The translations under genes and the position numbers were made by a program. Positions 21,755 to 33,237 of a stretch of DNA of 64,000 nucleotides are shown here, piece by piece. Where the stretch lies: NCBI GenBank assembly GCA_022385755.1, contig MU278348.1, forward strand, positions 2,051,470-2,115,469, read 5' to 3'. This stretch comes from Trametopsis cervina (Eukaryota > Basidiomycota > Agaricomycetes > Polyporales > Irpicaceae). Position 1 is the stretch's first letter, and the number at the start of each line of letters is the position of its first letter. A model generated the notes under the pieces. The model worked only from the letters and a program-made list of their open reading frames with translations, ran no database searches and was not told the origin of the DNA.

Positions 21755-23450
21755 AGTTTCAGCGAGTCAAAGTTCTTCATTGCACTTCCCGCTGTCCATG
21801 CACTCTAGCTTTCTGTGACCTCCGAGAGAGAGCGGAAGACCGCCCAAGTATCGTGCATCCCGAAGCTCGTTCATATCCCGAAGATTGGACGTGTAACACT
21901 ACAACCCGGTGCTCGTACTGTACTTCCAACACACGAGAACCCTTTCAGGGCGATACAGTGAGCATATGTTTGTTTTCCGTGCTATACCTTAGCCGCCGCA
22001 GCGTCGCGAAGCTCATCCATACAACACTATGTTACAGTACTTCCAACAAAACAACAACCCTTGCGCGGCGACATCTATCTTCCATACCATTCCAAACCCG
22101 CCGCAGTGTCCTGAAATGATTCCAACTCTCGTCGTCATTGGCCCGCCCTGGCTGTGCCGAAGTGCCCGACGCAATCGCGGCGGGCCAATGAGCCCTTGGT
22201 ATCAAACGGGCTGCAGTGGCCAATGCGACCCTCGTATAGGATAGGCCACACGGCCCAATGAACCATTCATCCGTATATTCGCACCGCCGGCGTTGCTCTC
22301 CAACGACCTTGTTAGGCGGATCAAAAGTGCGCACAGGATTACTACAAAATGATACTGTGCGCACAGTCAGTCAAACCTCAAGGGCCCCGGTCGGAGACAA
22401 TCCCATAGCCATTGTGCATAATAACCTTCAGGGTGCGGTCTGTACTCTCCAAAGCTTTCTTGGCTCTTGATCTCCTACTCATATCCACGCTCGTAACTCT
22501 GCTTCTTTCCCGCTCGCTGTGCCAAAAATCCTGGCGTTGCGGTGATTTAGAACGTCGGGTGTCAATACTGTCGCCCTCGTGGCGTAGGTTGACAGGTCTC
22601 CAGATCACAGCCCATAGCTCGCCGTACAGCTGCACAATGGATACATCGCCTGCGTAAGACAGAAAACCACAATACGCCACACGCTAGTTTCAGTGAGTCA
22701 ATGTTCATGTCTCTATCTTCATTACACTTCCCGCTGTCCATACACCCCAGACTTCTGCAACATCCGAGGGAGAACGGAGGACCGCCTGCTTCTGGCCAAG
22801 TACCATACGTCCCGAGGTTCAGACATGCAACACCATGTGCGTTGCATTACAGTACTTCCAACAAAAACCCTTGCAGGGCGGTGATATTTATTTTCCATAC
22901 CATACACACCGCAGTGTCCCGAAATGATTGCACTACCTTTCGTCATTGGCCAGCTCTGGCTGTGCCGAACTGCCCGACGCAGCAGCGGCGGGCCAATGAG
23001 CCCCTACTATCATACGGGATCCCATAGCCAATGGGATCCTCATATAGGATAGGCTACATGGACCAATGGGCCATTTACCCGTGTATCTGCGCCGCCGGCG
23101 TTGCTCTCTGACGACCTTGTTTGGCGGAACAGCAAAGGCGCACAGGATTACTACTGCATATCAGTGTTCGCACTGCACATCAAGGACTGCACAGTCAGTT
23201 GGTGTGCACATACAGCTTCAGAACCCCGGTCGGAGGCAACCCTCCGCCATTGTACATAATAACCTTCACGGTACGGTCCGTACTCTTCATCCTCTCTTCT
23301 CCTTCAAGCATTCGCGTTCGCACCTTTGCTTCTCCCCCCGCCCGCTCTGCCAAAAAAACTATCGCGTGCGGTGATTCAGAACGTCGGGTGTCAATCCTGT
23401 CGTCCCGTTGGCGTGCGCTGACAGGTCCCCAGATCACGTTCAATCGTGAC
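21755..23450. repeat. Diverged two-copy tandem duplication (about 0.8-0.9 kb units)
   Basis: Copy 1 runs from about 21755 to 22640 and copy 2 from about 22685 to 23445. Matching landmarks include CACTTCCCGCTGTCCAT (21784 and 22725), CAGTGTCCTGAAATGATT (22101) with CAGTGTCCCGAAATGATT (22911), CCGCCGGCGTTGCTCTC (22284 and 23093), and CACAGGATTACTAC (about 22333 and 23141). Both copies end near GACAGGTC-CCAGATCAC. The offset is about 808 bp in the second half and about 940 bp at the start, so indels have accumulated. No intact shared reading frame is seen. Confidence 0.75.
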
Positions 23451-24414
23451 TGGACACCCGGACGGGGGCTGTCAAATGTCTAAAATAAGGATGGGACCGG
23501 GTCCGTCATCCGGAAATTGAACCTACTCGCTCAAATTCGGACGTTGCTGTCGTCACGATGCCTGGAAGTGGCCCCTCGACCCCACTCGGCGTGTCTGCGC
23601 GGGCTACGTACCTACACATACGCGCCCCTTGTACAGGTATGGTAACGGGGCGCGGTGCATGGTGCGGTGCCGCAGCAACACCGCGTGCGATACCGCTTCT
23701 TTCACGAAAAGTGGTATTTTTACTTTGACGACGGACACCGCGCTCGTGTTCGCGCTCCCGCACGGGGATCAAGGTACCCAACTCTACCCACCTCAAATTG
23801 CCGGGTGGCACACCGCTTGTAGCTTTGGGCAGATTTGAGTTTGTCGGACCCCCGGTGCGTACCAAGGTACGGATGGGTATGTCAAATCAAATCCGACGGG
23901 GGCAAACTTTTTATTTCTGCATGTACCGTAAAGTGACGTATAATGATACACACTCGCTATCTTACAATGCGTGGGCTCGGGAGAATGAAAACGTGGGAGA
24001 AGAAGATGGCAAGGAGAAGAACGGGGAAGAGAGGTAGGAACCCGCGGTGCACTGTGCTGCGCTTTGCGTTTGCCTCGGAGGCTGGCATGTGAGGTACCAC
24101 GGAACAGAAGGGAGACGGGTCGAGGTCGTTGCAGAAGTAGGCAAAAGAAGCTGAATGACGTGAATGAGAAGAGACAAGATGAGACGGGGATGTGAGCGAG
24201 TGACGGTGTCAAGGAATAAATACGTAGTGTGTATGTCCGAACGGGGGATGCCACTAGCACTAGACCCAATGGAAAGGAGACGCGGACGCGGACGGGGTGG
24301 AGCACGGAGATGAATGTGAATGAGAATGAACCTCAGAGGACCTCAGGTTCGGGCGGAAAATGCATACGTGGTGTGATGTGTGAGGGGGCGAAGCCGGATA
24401 TGATGCATTGATTG
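23451..24414. other. Intergenic region without recognisable gene
   Basis: Holds a 170-residue minus-strand open frame (23793-24305) rich in Ser/Leu/Phe with no domain or start context that I trust. Otherwise it is the 3' flank of the membrane-protein gene. Confidence 0.45.
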
Positions 24415-25569
24415 CTATGAGCCCGTCATCGGATGATACTTGACCTTCTCGAAGATCCTGTACAGGCTAATAACAAGGTTGAAGCAGTACATGATGAGCC
24501 CGACGCCAACGAGACATATAAGCGCGAGCTGCTCGTCGCAGATCATGTCGCCGATGCCCGTGAGCCCGTTCAGCCCGGGTATGGGCGGGGGCCGCGGGAT
24601 GGTGTTGTACCAGGACGTGCTGGAGGACGCGGCGCACGGGATGATGGAGGTGAAGAAGTTGTCGAAGCAGAGGCCGAGCGCGGCGGACCATGCGCAGATG
24701 AAGACTACTTCGATTAGCGTGTGTGCGAGCTTCGCGGACGTGCGCCAAAGACCTAGCGGGCGGCCGAAGTACTCGAGCTGTTGACATGCGGTCAGAGGGT
24801 CATTTAATGGTGTTTATACTGGTAATTGTCAGGGTACGCACGTAAATCGCAACAATCACGTGAACGAGTGTCAAGGGAGCGAAGATGATGACCAGCGTGC
24901 TGCGCGAACGGTTAGAAATCCCTGGAAAGGGGAAATGCGGAAGAGGAACGCACGGGGAGGCGCCAAGGACCCCTTCAATGTGATATCGCCGCTCCACCAG
25001 GCGGATGCGGATGCCAATGGCCAGTGCGGACGTCGTGAACATGATGTTGACGACACGGAAAAGCTGGTGGACGTCTGCATCAGCAACGAGCGTGTACGAA
25101 CACTGATAGCACGCACCAACGGCACATAAACGTTGGTCAACATATACACCCGTATCCTCTTCTTCCTCGTCTGCCACACACCCGACTTCTCGTTCGAGTC
25201 CTCGTCGCTGCCCGCACTCGTATCCCACGAGACAGTAGGCTGCCCCGGCGCGCGCGGCGACCACGGCACGTCCCACCCCGGAGTCTTCGTCTGCGCAACC
25301 GTCTGTGGCGAATGCATCTCCTGCAGATCGAGATGCAGCTTGGGCATCCGGAGGTCCGTGCCCACCTGTATCTCCCTCTCGCGGGGCGACGTCTCGCCGT
25401 CCCCTGGCCGTCTGCTGAGACTTGCAGGCAGCCAGTTGACAGACAACGCCCTGCCGCGGTGGAAGCCCAGTCGGGCGGCGTTAGACGTTAGCGGGAGCGT
25501 CGGCGATCCTGGGCCAGTGTCCTCTGGTCGCGGGCGCGTGAACGCCCACCATCTGGAGGGCCCTGCCAT
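24415..25569 (-). CDS. Four-TM membrane protein of unknown function
   Basis: Exons (minus order) 25569-25117, 25063-24954, 24899-24842, 24777-24415 give 327 residues. A hydrophilic, Pro/Ser-rich N-terminal half starts MAGPSRWWAFTRP and ends in the basic RKKRIR. Four predicted membrane segments follow: YMLTNVYVPL continuing into FRVVNIMFTTSALAIGI, TLVIIFAPLTLVHVIVAIYL, LIEVVFICAWSAALGLCF, and LALICLVGVGLIMYCFNLVI. The loop before the last segment contains GDMICDEQ, and the short tail is basic. The second intron was placed so that TM1 stays continuous (PL/FR junction, phase 0); the other frame is not membrane-like. An in-frame upstream extension exists without an ATG. I do not recognise the family with certainty. 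Confidence 0.75.
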
Positions 25570-26151
25570 GTTCTCATCTCCTGTTGATGACTGGTACGAG
25601 GTCACATCTGACGGCCTGTGATCTGACCGCCCATCGGGGATCGCGGGGTGGGTGAACGTCGATGGCGGGGCCTCTTCGCCTGGGGACGGCGGCTCGTCTC
25701 TCGCCCACGCTAGTAGCACACAAAATACATCAGCGCGCTGTGCTTTTCGCTCGAGGTGGTTTCAGTAGTGATAGCACGTACGAGGTGCAGTGACGACTGT
25801 CTTTATCCCTGACGTATGCGGGCGGTTGGTGCTGTGTACGCTACGCGAGTGCGTGAAGGTTGAACTTGTAGCTGACGGTGGGCCTGGGGCGCTCCGGGAC
25901 GAGTACGGGGTGTCTGGGGCGAGCGACATGGCCTCCGCCAGCGCAGAACACTGAGAGATGAGCGGGACGAGGGGCAGCGATGAGGGAGAGCTGACTGGGG
26001 AGAGCAGGATGCAGTGGTGAATTTCAAGGGGATTTGGCCTGCCGCATCCGTCCTCCGCGCCGAGATGCCTCTTGGCTCGATCGGGTAACAGTCCCCTTGC
26101 TCCTCACCGCTACCGGCTCCTCGATAATAGCCACTGCAGTCTACACTGATC
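25570..26151. other. Divergent promoter region
   Basis: About 580 bp between the outward-facing starts of the four-TM gene and the Fyv6-type gene. Small frames only; no clear TATA or repeated element. Confidence 0.5.
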
Positions 26152-27112
26152 ATGGACGACGCCATTCCCTCTATCTCGACAGGCGCAGTCGGCTCGCGCT
26201 TCGTCTCTCAGGGCGAAATCGACACAGCCAAGGCCCGCAGAGATGAACAGTGGAAGGCGGCGTATGCCAGGTACGCAGTGCCGCAGCGCAGCCGCGAATT
26301 AGGTGATATCAGTTCAACAGTCTAACCTAACGTCTGCGAAGGCTGGGTCAGGAGCCTCCCCCGCAGCCTGTGGAAGACGTGTTCGACGGAAGGAGCTTGG
26401 CTGAAGTGCGTGCCCATTACTCCATGCCCTCGTAGCCAAATGTCCGATGTTATTCACAGAAACTAGCCGCTAATCGAGTAAGCAACGTGTCCGACACGAG
26501 AGGAACAAGGCACTAATGCGGTTCAGGCAGCCAAACAAGAGGAATGGGAGGAGAAAAATAAGCTAGGTGCGTCACTCCGTGTGTGCTGGTGTTCAACGTG
26601 CGTGCTGATCGATTTGCGCACTTTCTTATCTCTCTCTAGGCAACCAGTTTCGTGCTCTGGAGGAGGACGAGGTCCTGTTTCTAGATTCCGTGCTCGAGAA
26701 GCAGCGCGAGGAAGAGCGCCTGCGGAAGGAGATGGATGGGGAAGAGCTGAAGAACTTTCGGCAGTGAGTGTTTATTGTCCTCGTGTATCGCCTGGTGGGT
26801 TCACCTGCTAGCAGAGCCGTCGCGGCAAGGGAGAACGCATCGAAGCCACCGCCTATCGTTAACGACACTGCCCCTCCTGCGGTCAGCAAGGCGAAGCCCG
26901 CAGCACCAATTCAAACCCTAAAGAAGGACCCGAAAAAGTCTCTCAAGGGTGTCCTTGTGAAGAAGAAGGCTAAACCGGCTACCTCGTCAGAGAGTAAAAA
27001 GGACACAGGCAAGTCGTCGGAAAAAGCTCCTGTGGCCAAGCCACAGTCGAAAACGGATAAAGACGAGGAACCTCAGGCGAAGCGGAGAAAATTAACAGGG
27101 CCTGAGCCATGA
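26152..27112 (+). CDS. FAM192A/Fyv6 N-terminal-domain protein (NIP30-like)
   Basis: Exons 26152-26270, 26342-26405, 26460-26477, 26527-26566, 26640-26763, 26815-27112 give 220 residues. The N-terminal domain is typical: GSRFVSQGEIDTAKARRDEQ, then RSLAEKLAANRAAKQEEWEE, KNKLGNQFRALEEDEVLFLD and a charged helix ending EELKNFRQAVAAR. The C terminus is Lys/Pro/Ser-rich with a basic AKRRKL cluster, likely a nuclear signal. Family members are the nuclear PA28-gamma/20S proteasome-associated FAM192A in animals and the splicing factor Fyv6 in yeast. Exon 3 is only 18 nt (KLAANR) and exon 4 only 40 nt. All five introns keep phase. The 3' end lies 118 bp from the convergent ESS2 gene. Confidence 0.88.
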
Positions 27113-27230
27113 TTATCAACTGTCCTCTGTTTACTACTGGTGCTCATGCTGCGGCTCGCTATATGTGCGTAGACGTCCTGGTATTATTATTAATCCTACA
27201 TTCTTTGTCTTGGCCATCAGTCCTTGTACA

Positions 27231-28957
27231 TCAGTCCCTGCGCGTTACAGGGCTTGGGGTAGGAGTCCATCGTACTCTATTCAACTCTTGTTCGCGAGCC
27301 TTCGAGCCTTCCCAACCCGCTTGTCGACCCATCACCTCCGCACGTCTCGCTGCCGCGGTCCCCAATGTCGTCCTGTCCAACAACCGTCTCGCCGCCGGGG
27401 TCAGGCTACCCTCGGCCCTTCTGGGTGTCCACGTAGGCGGTGCCATGCCGCTTTTCTTCGACGGGCCACCTGCCAGCGACCTTACGGTAGACGGAGTGCG
27501 CGGGCCACGAACATTGAACATCTCCGCCTTTGCTCTCAGGCTTTTCGCAGCTTTGTTAGACAACCGGTGCGACAGCTGCTCGCGGGCTGTCGGAGCTGCT
27601 ATCTGGAATGTATGCGGTGGCGCCTCGACGGCCTCTGCTGGGTCATCCGACTGAGATAGAACGCGAGGTGTCGCGTTCAAGGTTCCCCATGTCATTAACT
27701 GCTTCACAGCCGCGGGTCCAAGTTCTGAGGGTGTGGGCGAGGGGATAGAGGGGACAAGAGAGAAGTCATTAATAGTTGGTGACTTCGGCCGATCTGTCAC
27801 GCAACAGTTTGTGTGAGCATAAGCATAACTGGATTCAATGTAAGAAGGAACCGAAAGACGTGCATGGTGTACCCGCTATAGCTGCATCGATCCGACTTCG
27901 GGTGGGACTTGGAGGCGCAGAACGACTGCCGCTGGCGGAAGGTGTGTCATCTTGCTCAGGAAGACGAGTGTTGCCGTATTTGATGATCCTCGGTGGTGGA
28001 GGTTTTGTATCCTTTGGAACGGCGGTAAGAGCGGGGTGGTAGGGAGATACGTCAGCATCTGGAGGAAACATAAGCGCATTTCTTGTCTGTGTGTCATATC
28101 GTGGTCAGCACATGCCTCGAGCGGAAGGCCATATCACCAACCTTGAACTCCCAACCGTCTACTCCTGCTGAGCGAGTATCCTTCTTTGGTGCCATGACAT
28201 CAACCACTTCCTCGTCTGCCTTCTCTGCAACTGCTATCCTCGCAACTTCCTTCCCTTTGTCCATCGTCTCTCCCTCTCCACTCTTTGCATCTTCCAGTAC
28301 TTTTTCACTGCCTTCAGAGCCGTCTGTCAATAGCCCAGCAGGAGTAGGGGCCTCAATAAGAAACCTCTCCCGTACGCCTGGTCCCGCCGGTGCCTCAATC
28401 AACATTCGCTCTCGACCCTCCAACATCCTATCCCTCTGCTGCTCCACTCTCTTCTGCGCATGCCAAGCCCAACCATACTTCTCCTTCCGTCTCCTATTCT
28501 CCTCATCCAATATCTGAGTAAAGCTTGAGTTATCCTCCGATGTGTACCGAGCCTGGAACTCGTCGAGACTGATGTCTGTATCGTATCGAGCGCGTTTCGC
28601 GGGGGGCTCGCCACGGGGTGTCCGCATAGGTGTATCGGAGGGACCGAGTCCATACGGTGTTTGCGATGGTGTCTGGTGCATATACGCACTTCTTGCGGTA
28701 CGAGGTGTGCTCAGCTCCTCCAACCGCCGTACAGTGGCACCAATGAGCTCGGGGTCGCGCGACTTGAGTGCATCGAGGTATTCATTTGTGGCACCAATAT
28801 GCACTAGAGACGGAAAGAAGTCCCGCGCGATGATTTGTGACATTGCCTCGGTGTATTCATCTTCGTCGAGAATGACTTGCCGGTTCAGAGAACGAGCTGG
28901 TGCAGAGCTAGAGCCTGAGGCTCCGGGCGTCGTTAGCGCAGATGCGTCCTGCGACAT
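27231..28957 (-). CDS. ESS2: Splicing factor ESS2 (DGCR14/Bis1 homolog)
   Basis: Exons (minus order) 28957-28142, 28086-27873, 27793-27231 give 530 residues. It starts with the family signature LNRQVILDEDEYTEAMSQII and RDFFPSL, followed by the SLDEFQARYTSEDNSSFTQI block. The middle has WEFKTRNALMFPPDADV and IIKYGNTRLPEQ, and the C-terminal part PSPTPSELGPAAVKQLMTWG. ESS2 is a nuclear protein that associates with the U6 snRNP/spliceosomal C complex. Splice junctions were fixed by this family resemblance; the first donor is the weak GTTGGT. It is convergent with the Fyv6-type gene, another probable spliceosome-linked factor. Confidence 0.9.
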
Positions 28958-29726
28958 CGGAGAGAGTAGCGATCCAGGTGTACGGGTTGATTATGGAGTA
29001 GGGCTGTGAGAAGTTGCGTGCTCACTGCACGCAGTGAAGGTTCAGAGAAAGTGACATTAGCGAGCGCCTGGAGACTGGCCAATTATGGGCGCCTCATGGG
29101 ACCACAGTTATTCAGTCTCGCGCTGGACCAGCTGAAGCACTCGGACTATCCAAAGGAACCATGCGCCTATAATGATCATATTTATTCGGTACCCCTGCAA
29201 AGATGCGATAGCATCAAGTATGCTACATATAAGAATAGGTTATACTTGTTAGAATAGAATCTTGCAGAGAGGTCACGAATGACGAGAAGTCGCTTCGGAA
29301 TTAAAGAAAAGCCTGTGAAGTGCCATGGGAAAATAGAGGTAAAGGAACGTTACTTATAGCGGACTCGAAATATCCAGATCCCAGAAATCCATTACATCTC
29401 GAGCCATTGTCGAGCGGGGGTTGTGCGAAGGTATGTCACAATATCATAAACATCATGAAAGGAGGGGCATGAGGGTACAAGCAACATCTCAGGTCGGTAA
29501 GTGGCGATGTGGCCATAAAGCGTGTCTGAAGCACGCGTCATTAGTTCATTAAATCCATGCTGAACTTGTAGAAGCGGTAAAGTCTAGAAAGTCCCTGGCA
29601 AGGGCAAATGTGTCAGTTAAGCGGAAAGTTGTGTTGCAAAAGCAGCATTACCTTGAGCAATGGTATATGCATATGGAGAGAAAGGGGCATTGCTGAAGAG
29701 CAGGTATACGGGAGACGGGTTGGGGT
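28958..29726. other. Intergenic region between ESS2 and NudE
   Basis: About 770 bp: 5' flank of ESS2 and 3' flank of the NudE gene. Only short frames; nothing else recognised. Confidence 0.5.
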
Positions 29727-31833
29727 TTAGTCTTGCTGGAGCCTTAGACTTCCCAACAACAACGCAGCGCTGCCGGCCCTGTTGCGTCCGTGCTTGTATT
29801 GAGCATCGGCGAAATCGACGTTGTTGGTTCTGACTTTTCCGGGGCTGCTTGGTGGAGTGGGTCGCCCAATCCGGCTTTGCGCAAGGGCAGGCGAACCGTT
29901 CTTACTGGTTGTTCGTACTGGCAGGTTCGTACTGGTCCCCAATGACGATCGCTTTGGTTGACCATATGCGCCAGTGATCGGTCCGGAAGAACGCTTCTGT
30001 CCAATGGCACTTTGGTACAAGCCGGCTGTAGGGATCGGCAGGAACGTCGGTGTGGTAGGTCGAGAAGTGGGGGTGGGAATGGAACTGGTGGTGCTGGTGG
30101 TTGCATTTGTACTGATGCTACTACGGCCCTCCGAGGTGCGTGACTGCGGTCTGCGGATACCAGTGGGAATGTTACTGTAGCCTAATGAACTTTGTGGCCG
30201 ACTGTCCGTCGGTGACTGCGCGGAGGAGGACGTGGAACTAAACGATAGTGGCCGGAAAGCAGATGGCGCAGCGCCAGACTTGCGTCGCTGATCTTTGCTG
30301 GGCGACGGCGAGTCCTCCATGATAAGAACCCAGCCAGAGGTGTTTCCAACGGGCGTCCGCGTCTTATCATCAACATCCATGCTCGGCCGCCTTGGCTTGA
30401 TTGTAGCTGCCTTCTCAGGAGACTGCGATCGGTGCGAAGACTTGGCGCTGGAAGTTGACGGTGAACGAGTAGAAGAAGGGCCCGCCTTTGGTGGGAGTGG
30501 TGGCGGGGCAGCTGCGGGAACTGGGACTGGACGAGTGCTGACACTACCCATGCGGATCCTCGGTACTCGCGTGTGTATCTTTTGACCGAGTACTTCCACG
30601 CGCGCCCGCATCTCTGATAACATCTGAACTCCTTTGCTGGCTGAGACGGTGCCCGTGCTTGATGTGCTGGCGGTTGAGATATTGCGATTGGTGAGTGGTT
30701 TAGAAATAGCGGAACGCGGTGCGGTCGTTCGAGTAGGAGTCTGCATGGGAAGTGTGTTTGATCTGGTGAATGGTGAGGGGATGCTGGTTGACGGAGAGGC
30801 GTGTGGTCCGCGCGGGAGGAATCCTGCGCGTTGTAGAACAGCCGCTTGACCAGAAGAAGCAATGGCATCGGATGTCCGTGGAGTTGTGGTGGTGATGATG
30901 GGGGGTAGCCCTCTTGAAGCGGGTGTCGAAGGAGGTGACGAAAGGTCTGAGAGTTGAAGGTCGGCGTGAGCGCGTATATGCGCCATGTCGTCCTCTGCAT
31001 CTGAAATCTGCGAGGCTCTGGATGGAGCGCCGGATGGGGGTATCTCAACGGGTGCTCGATCAAGCGCAGCACTCAGCTGGTCTTTCAGTATGGCGATCTC
31101 CTCATTCGCATCTAGGAAGTATGAATTGACATTATCGGAAGAGAGAGTAATGGCCACACTTACCTCGCAGCTCATCCTTGAGACGTTGAGTGTCCTCTTC
31201 GAGATGTGCTTTGTCAAGGAGCTCATGCTCAAGCAAGATCTTCTCTTCCAGCACCCTGGAATACTTGGACTCTATGTCTGCCAAGCTCGAAGATATAGCA
31301 CGTTCACTGCGCTCTAGGTCATCATTTCCCATCTCGAGCTCTCTGAGTTGGATCTTGGCTTGCTGATGCTCCTGGCGTAACTTATCCAGCTCACGTTGTA
31401 GGGAAGTGGATGTCGTGTTATGTGTGGTTTGTAGCGTCATGAACTTCGACTTAAGCCCGTAGCTTGTATGAGTAGCTTGAGTGCGTGCATACTCAAGTAC
31501 GTACCTTCCATTCGTCCCTTTCATGTTCTGCTCTCGCGGCCTTAACCTTGAGCTCCTGCTGGGCCTTCTCAGTGCGCGCCAACTCCTTCTCCAGTTCCTC
31601 CTCTAGCTCTCTACTAGACACCTGGAAATCATCCAGCTCATGCCGGGTTTCTTGCAGCATATCCGCGACTTCATTGTACTTAGCTTTCCAGTCGGTGAAA
31701 CTGTTATGGCCACGCATCGTCAGTCAGATGCGTGAGCACCGGGACATAGCTGCGAGATGCCGTACTCATCGTCGTTATGCGCCGTCAGCCTCTCACTGCG
31801 GAACGCATCGAAAGGCTGCATCACGGACGTCAT
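29727..31833 (-). CDS. Nuclear distribution protein NudE (dynein/LIS1 partner)
   Basis: Exons (minus order) 31833-31766, 31700-31505, 31449-31164, 31111-29727 give 644 residues. After a short N terminus ending NDDD, one long coiled coil runs from FTDWKAKYNEVADMLQETR through LDDFQVSSRELEEELEKEL to NEEIAILKDQLSAAL (about residues 24-200). This is the NudE/RO11 domain that binds LIS1 and dynein. A long Ser/Pro/Thr-rich, basic C-terminal region follows. Function: dynein-dependent nuclear migration. The first exon was placed because it joins D-D-D to FTDW in phase; a shorter model would start at 31717 inside the coil. Another in-frame ATG lies at 31821. Confidence 0.88.
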
Positions 31834-32212
31834 CCTACCGCGACGAGGGTAATATACAGACGGAGAGGAACCTGACGAAAGGAAACAACAAGAGTAAGTA
31901 GACGACAAGCAGGAGAGAGTCAGTCCCGGTTCAACAGTTCAATTACTGGCGCGTTGCCACGCGACCTTCCTTTTTGGGCCGAAACGGCGTGCGCACCGAG
32001 CGTGTTGTTAGCGTTTAGCTAGACCCGGTCAGGCGTTGTTGGTGCAACTTAAGCGAGGCTGAGGTGGAGGGTGAAGTGCACTGAACACGAGGACTGGTGC
32101 TGGGCTTGAGCTCGATTTTACAGGACAGCAATGATGAATTGAATAGTGACAACATAATATAACTACAAAACCATTGTGCAACTTTCGACAATGCATAATC
32201 ACATATTGTTTC
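31834..32212. other. Intergenic region between NudE and CSL4
   Basis: About 380 bp: 5' flank of NudE and AT-rich 3' flank of CSL4. No clear element beyond isolated ACGCG-like sequences. Confidence 0.45.
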
Positions 32213-32964
32213 TTAGAGATCTTCGGGTTTGGCGCATTTACGCTTTTCTATCTTGCCCGTTTTAGGGCATCTCATCTCTTGCCATGACACTGGTTGCATT
32301 GTTGCACCTGTATGCCTTGCCTATCAGCGCACAAGCTGGAAATGAAAGCAGGACACACTTGCCCGCTTCACTGGTCGCGAATATAACGCCGAGATCATTT
32401 CGTGCAGTCGTCACATAGTAACTGCGAGCATCTCCAAGAGATATCTGGACAAGAGCAACTTGAATTACGTTCTCGCATGTAAAGTGAGCCTACATACCAC
32501 TAAGCCTTTGACTACATCACCGCCCCGGAAGCAATCCGCAATTTTAACCTTGTCCTTCTCGGTGGCTCTAACATCTTGTACGCGAATCACACCGCTAAAT
32601 TCCTCCCCAGGCGGAAGAGGGACACCATCAACCACAGTAATTGATAGCGTTGCTTGTAGGGGTGAAAGACGCGTAACTACACCAAGGATGATAGAGTTCG
32701 GCGAGGGAGGATTTGGGCGAGTGCGAGGTATTGACAAGGTCTACATCCAACAGTGACGAGGAAGCAAGCAGAAAAGGCATATGGTCATTGATGTTGCCGT
32801 AGGAGTGTAGGAAGTGAAGAACCAACAGAGCCTTGAAATTGTGGCACGCCGACGACGCTGGCTCTGACTTGCCCGTCGCGAGTATACGTCCCACTGCCGA
32901 GCTGAGGTGCCGGTCCACGAGGGATCGCAATGGGTTGCCCAGGCAAAAGAGTAGAGCTTGACAT
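32213..32964 (-). CDS. CSL4: RNA exosome complex component CSL4
   Basis: Exons (minus order) 32964-32827, 32740-32498, 32444-32363, 32307-32213 give 185 residues. Order: N-terminal LLPGQPIAIPRG, an S1-type RNA-binding domain (ILGVVTRLSPLQATLSITVV, then SGVIRVQDVRATEKDKVKI and GDVVKGLVISLGDARSYYVT), and the C-terminal SWQEMRCPKTGKIEKRKCAK. CSL4 is one of the three cap subunits of the exosome. The last intron has a GC-AG boundary: the donor is GCAAGT, which joins SEAG to ATMQPVSW in frame. The intron before it was placed to give the conserved GLVISLGDA. It shares a 273-bp divergent promoter with pyruvate dehydrogenase E2. Confidence 0.92.
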
Positions 32965-33237
32965 AATCTTATAGTTTGAAGTTCGAACCTCGACTTAGCA
33001 CTGAGCGACGTAAGAAACGAGTTTGTGGTTCACAAAAAATGGTCGTATGAGAGTAAGTGGTGTGAGGAAGATGATTGGACGACCGGCTTGAAGGCGCTCA
33101 AAACGCGTCGGGGAGAAGCGGACCTCTGTTTTCCCTAACGCGACTCTGTCGCTTAACCGCACGCTGGCACCACAAATAGTTGGGGGTAACTTACGTTCAA
33201 CCTCTTCCTCATCCACTCGACATCCTCGTCGTTCTCC

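Noticed and set aside
32980..33005. GTTCGAACC, a possible tRNA T-loop
   Set aside because: No matching acceptor, D-arm or anticodon stem could be found around it.
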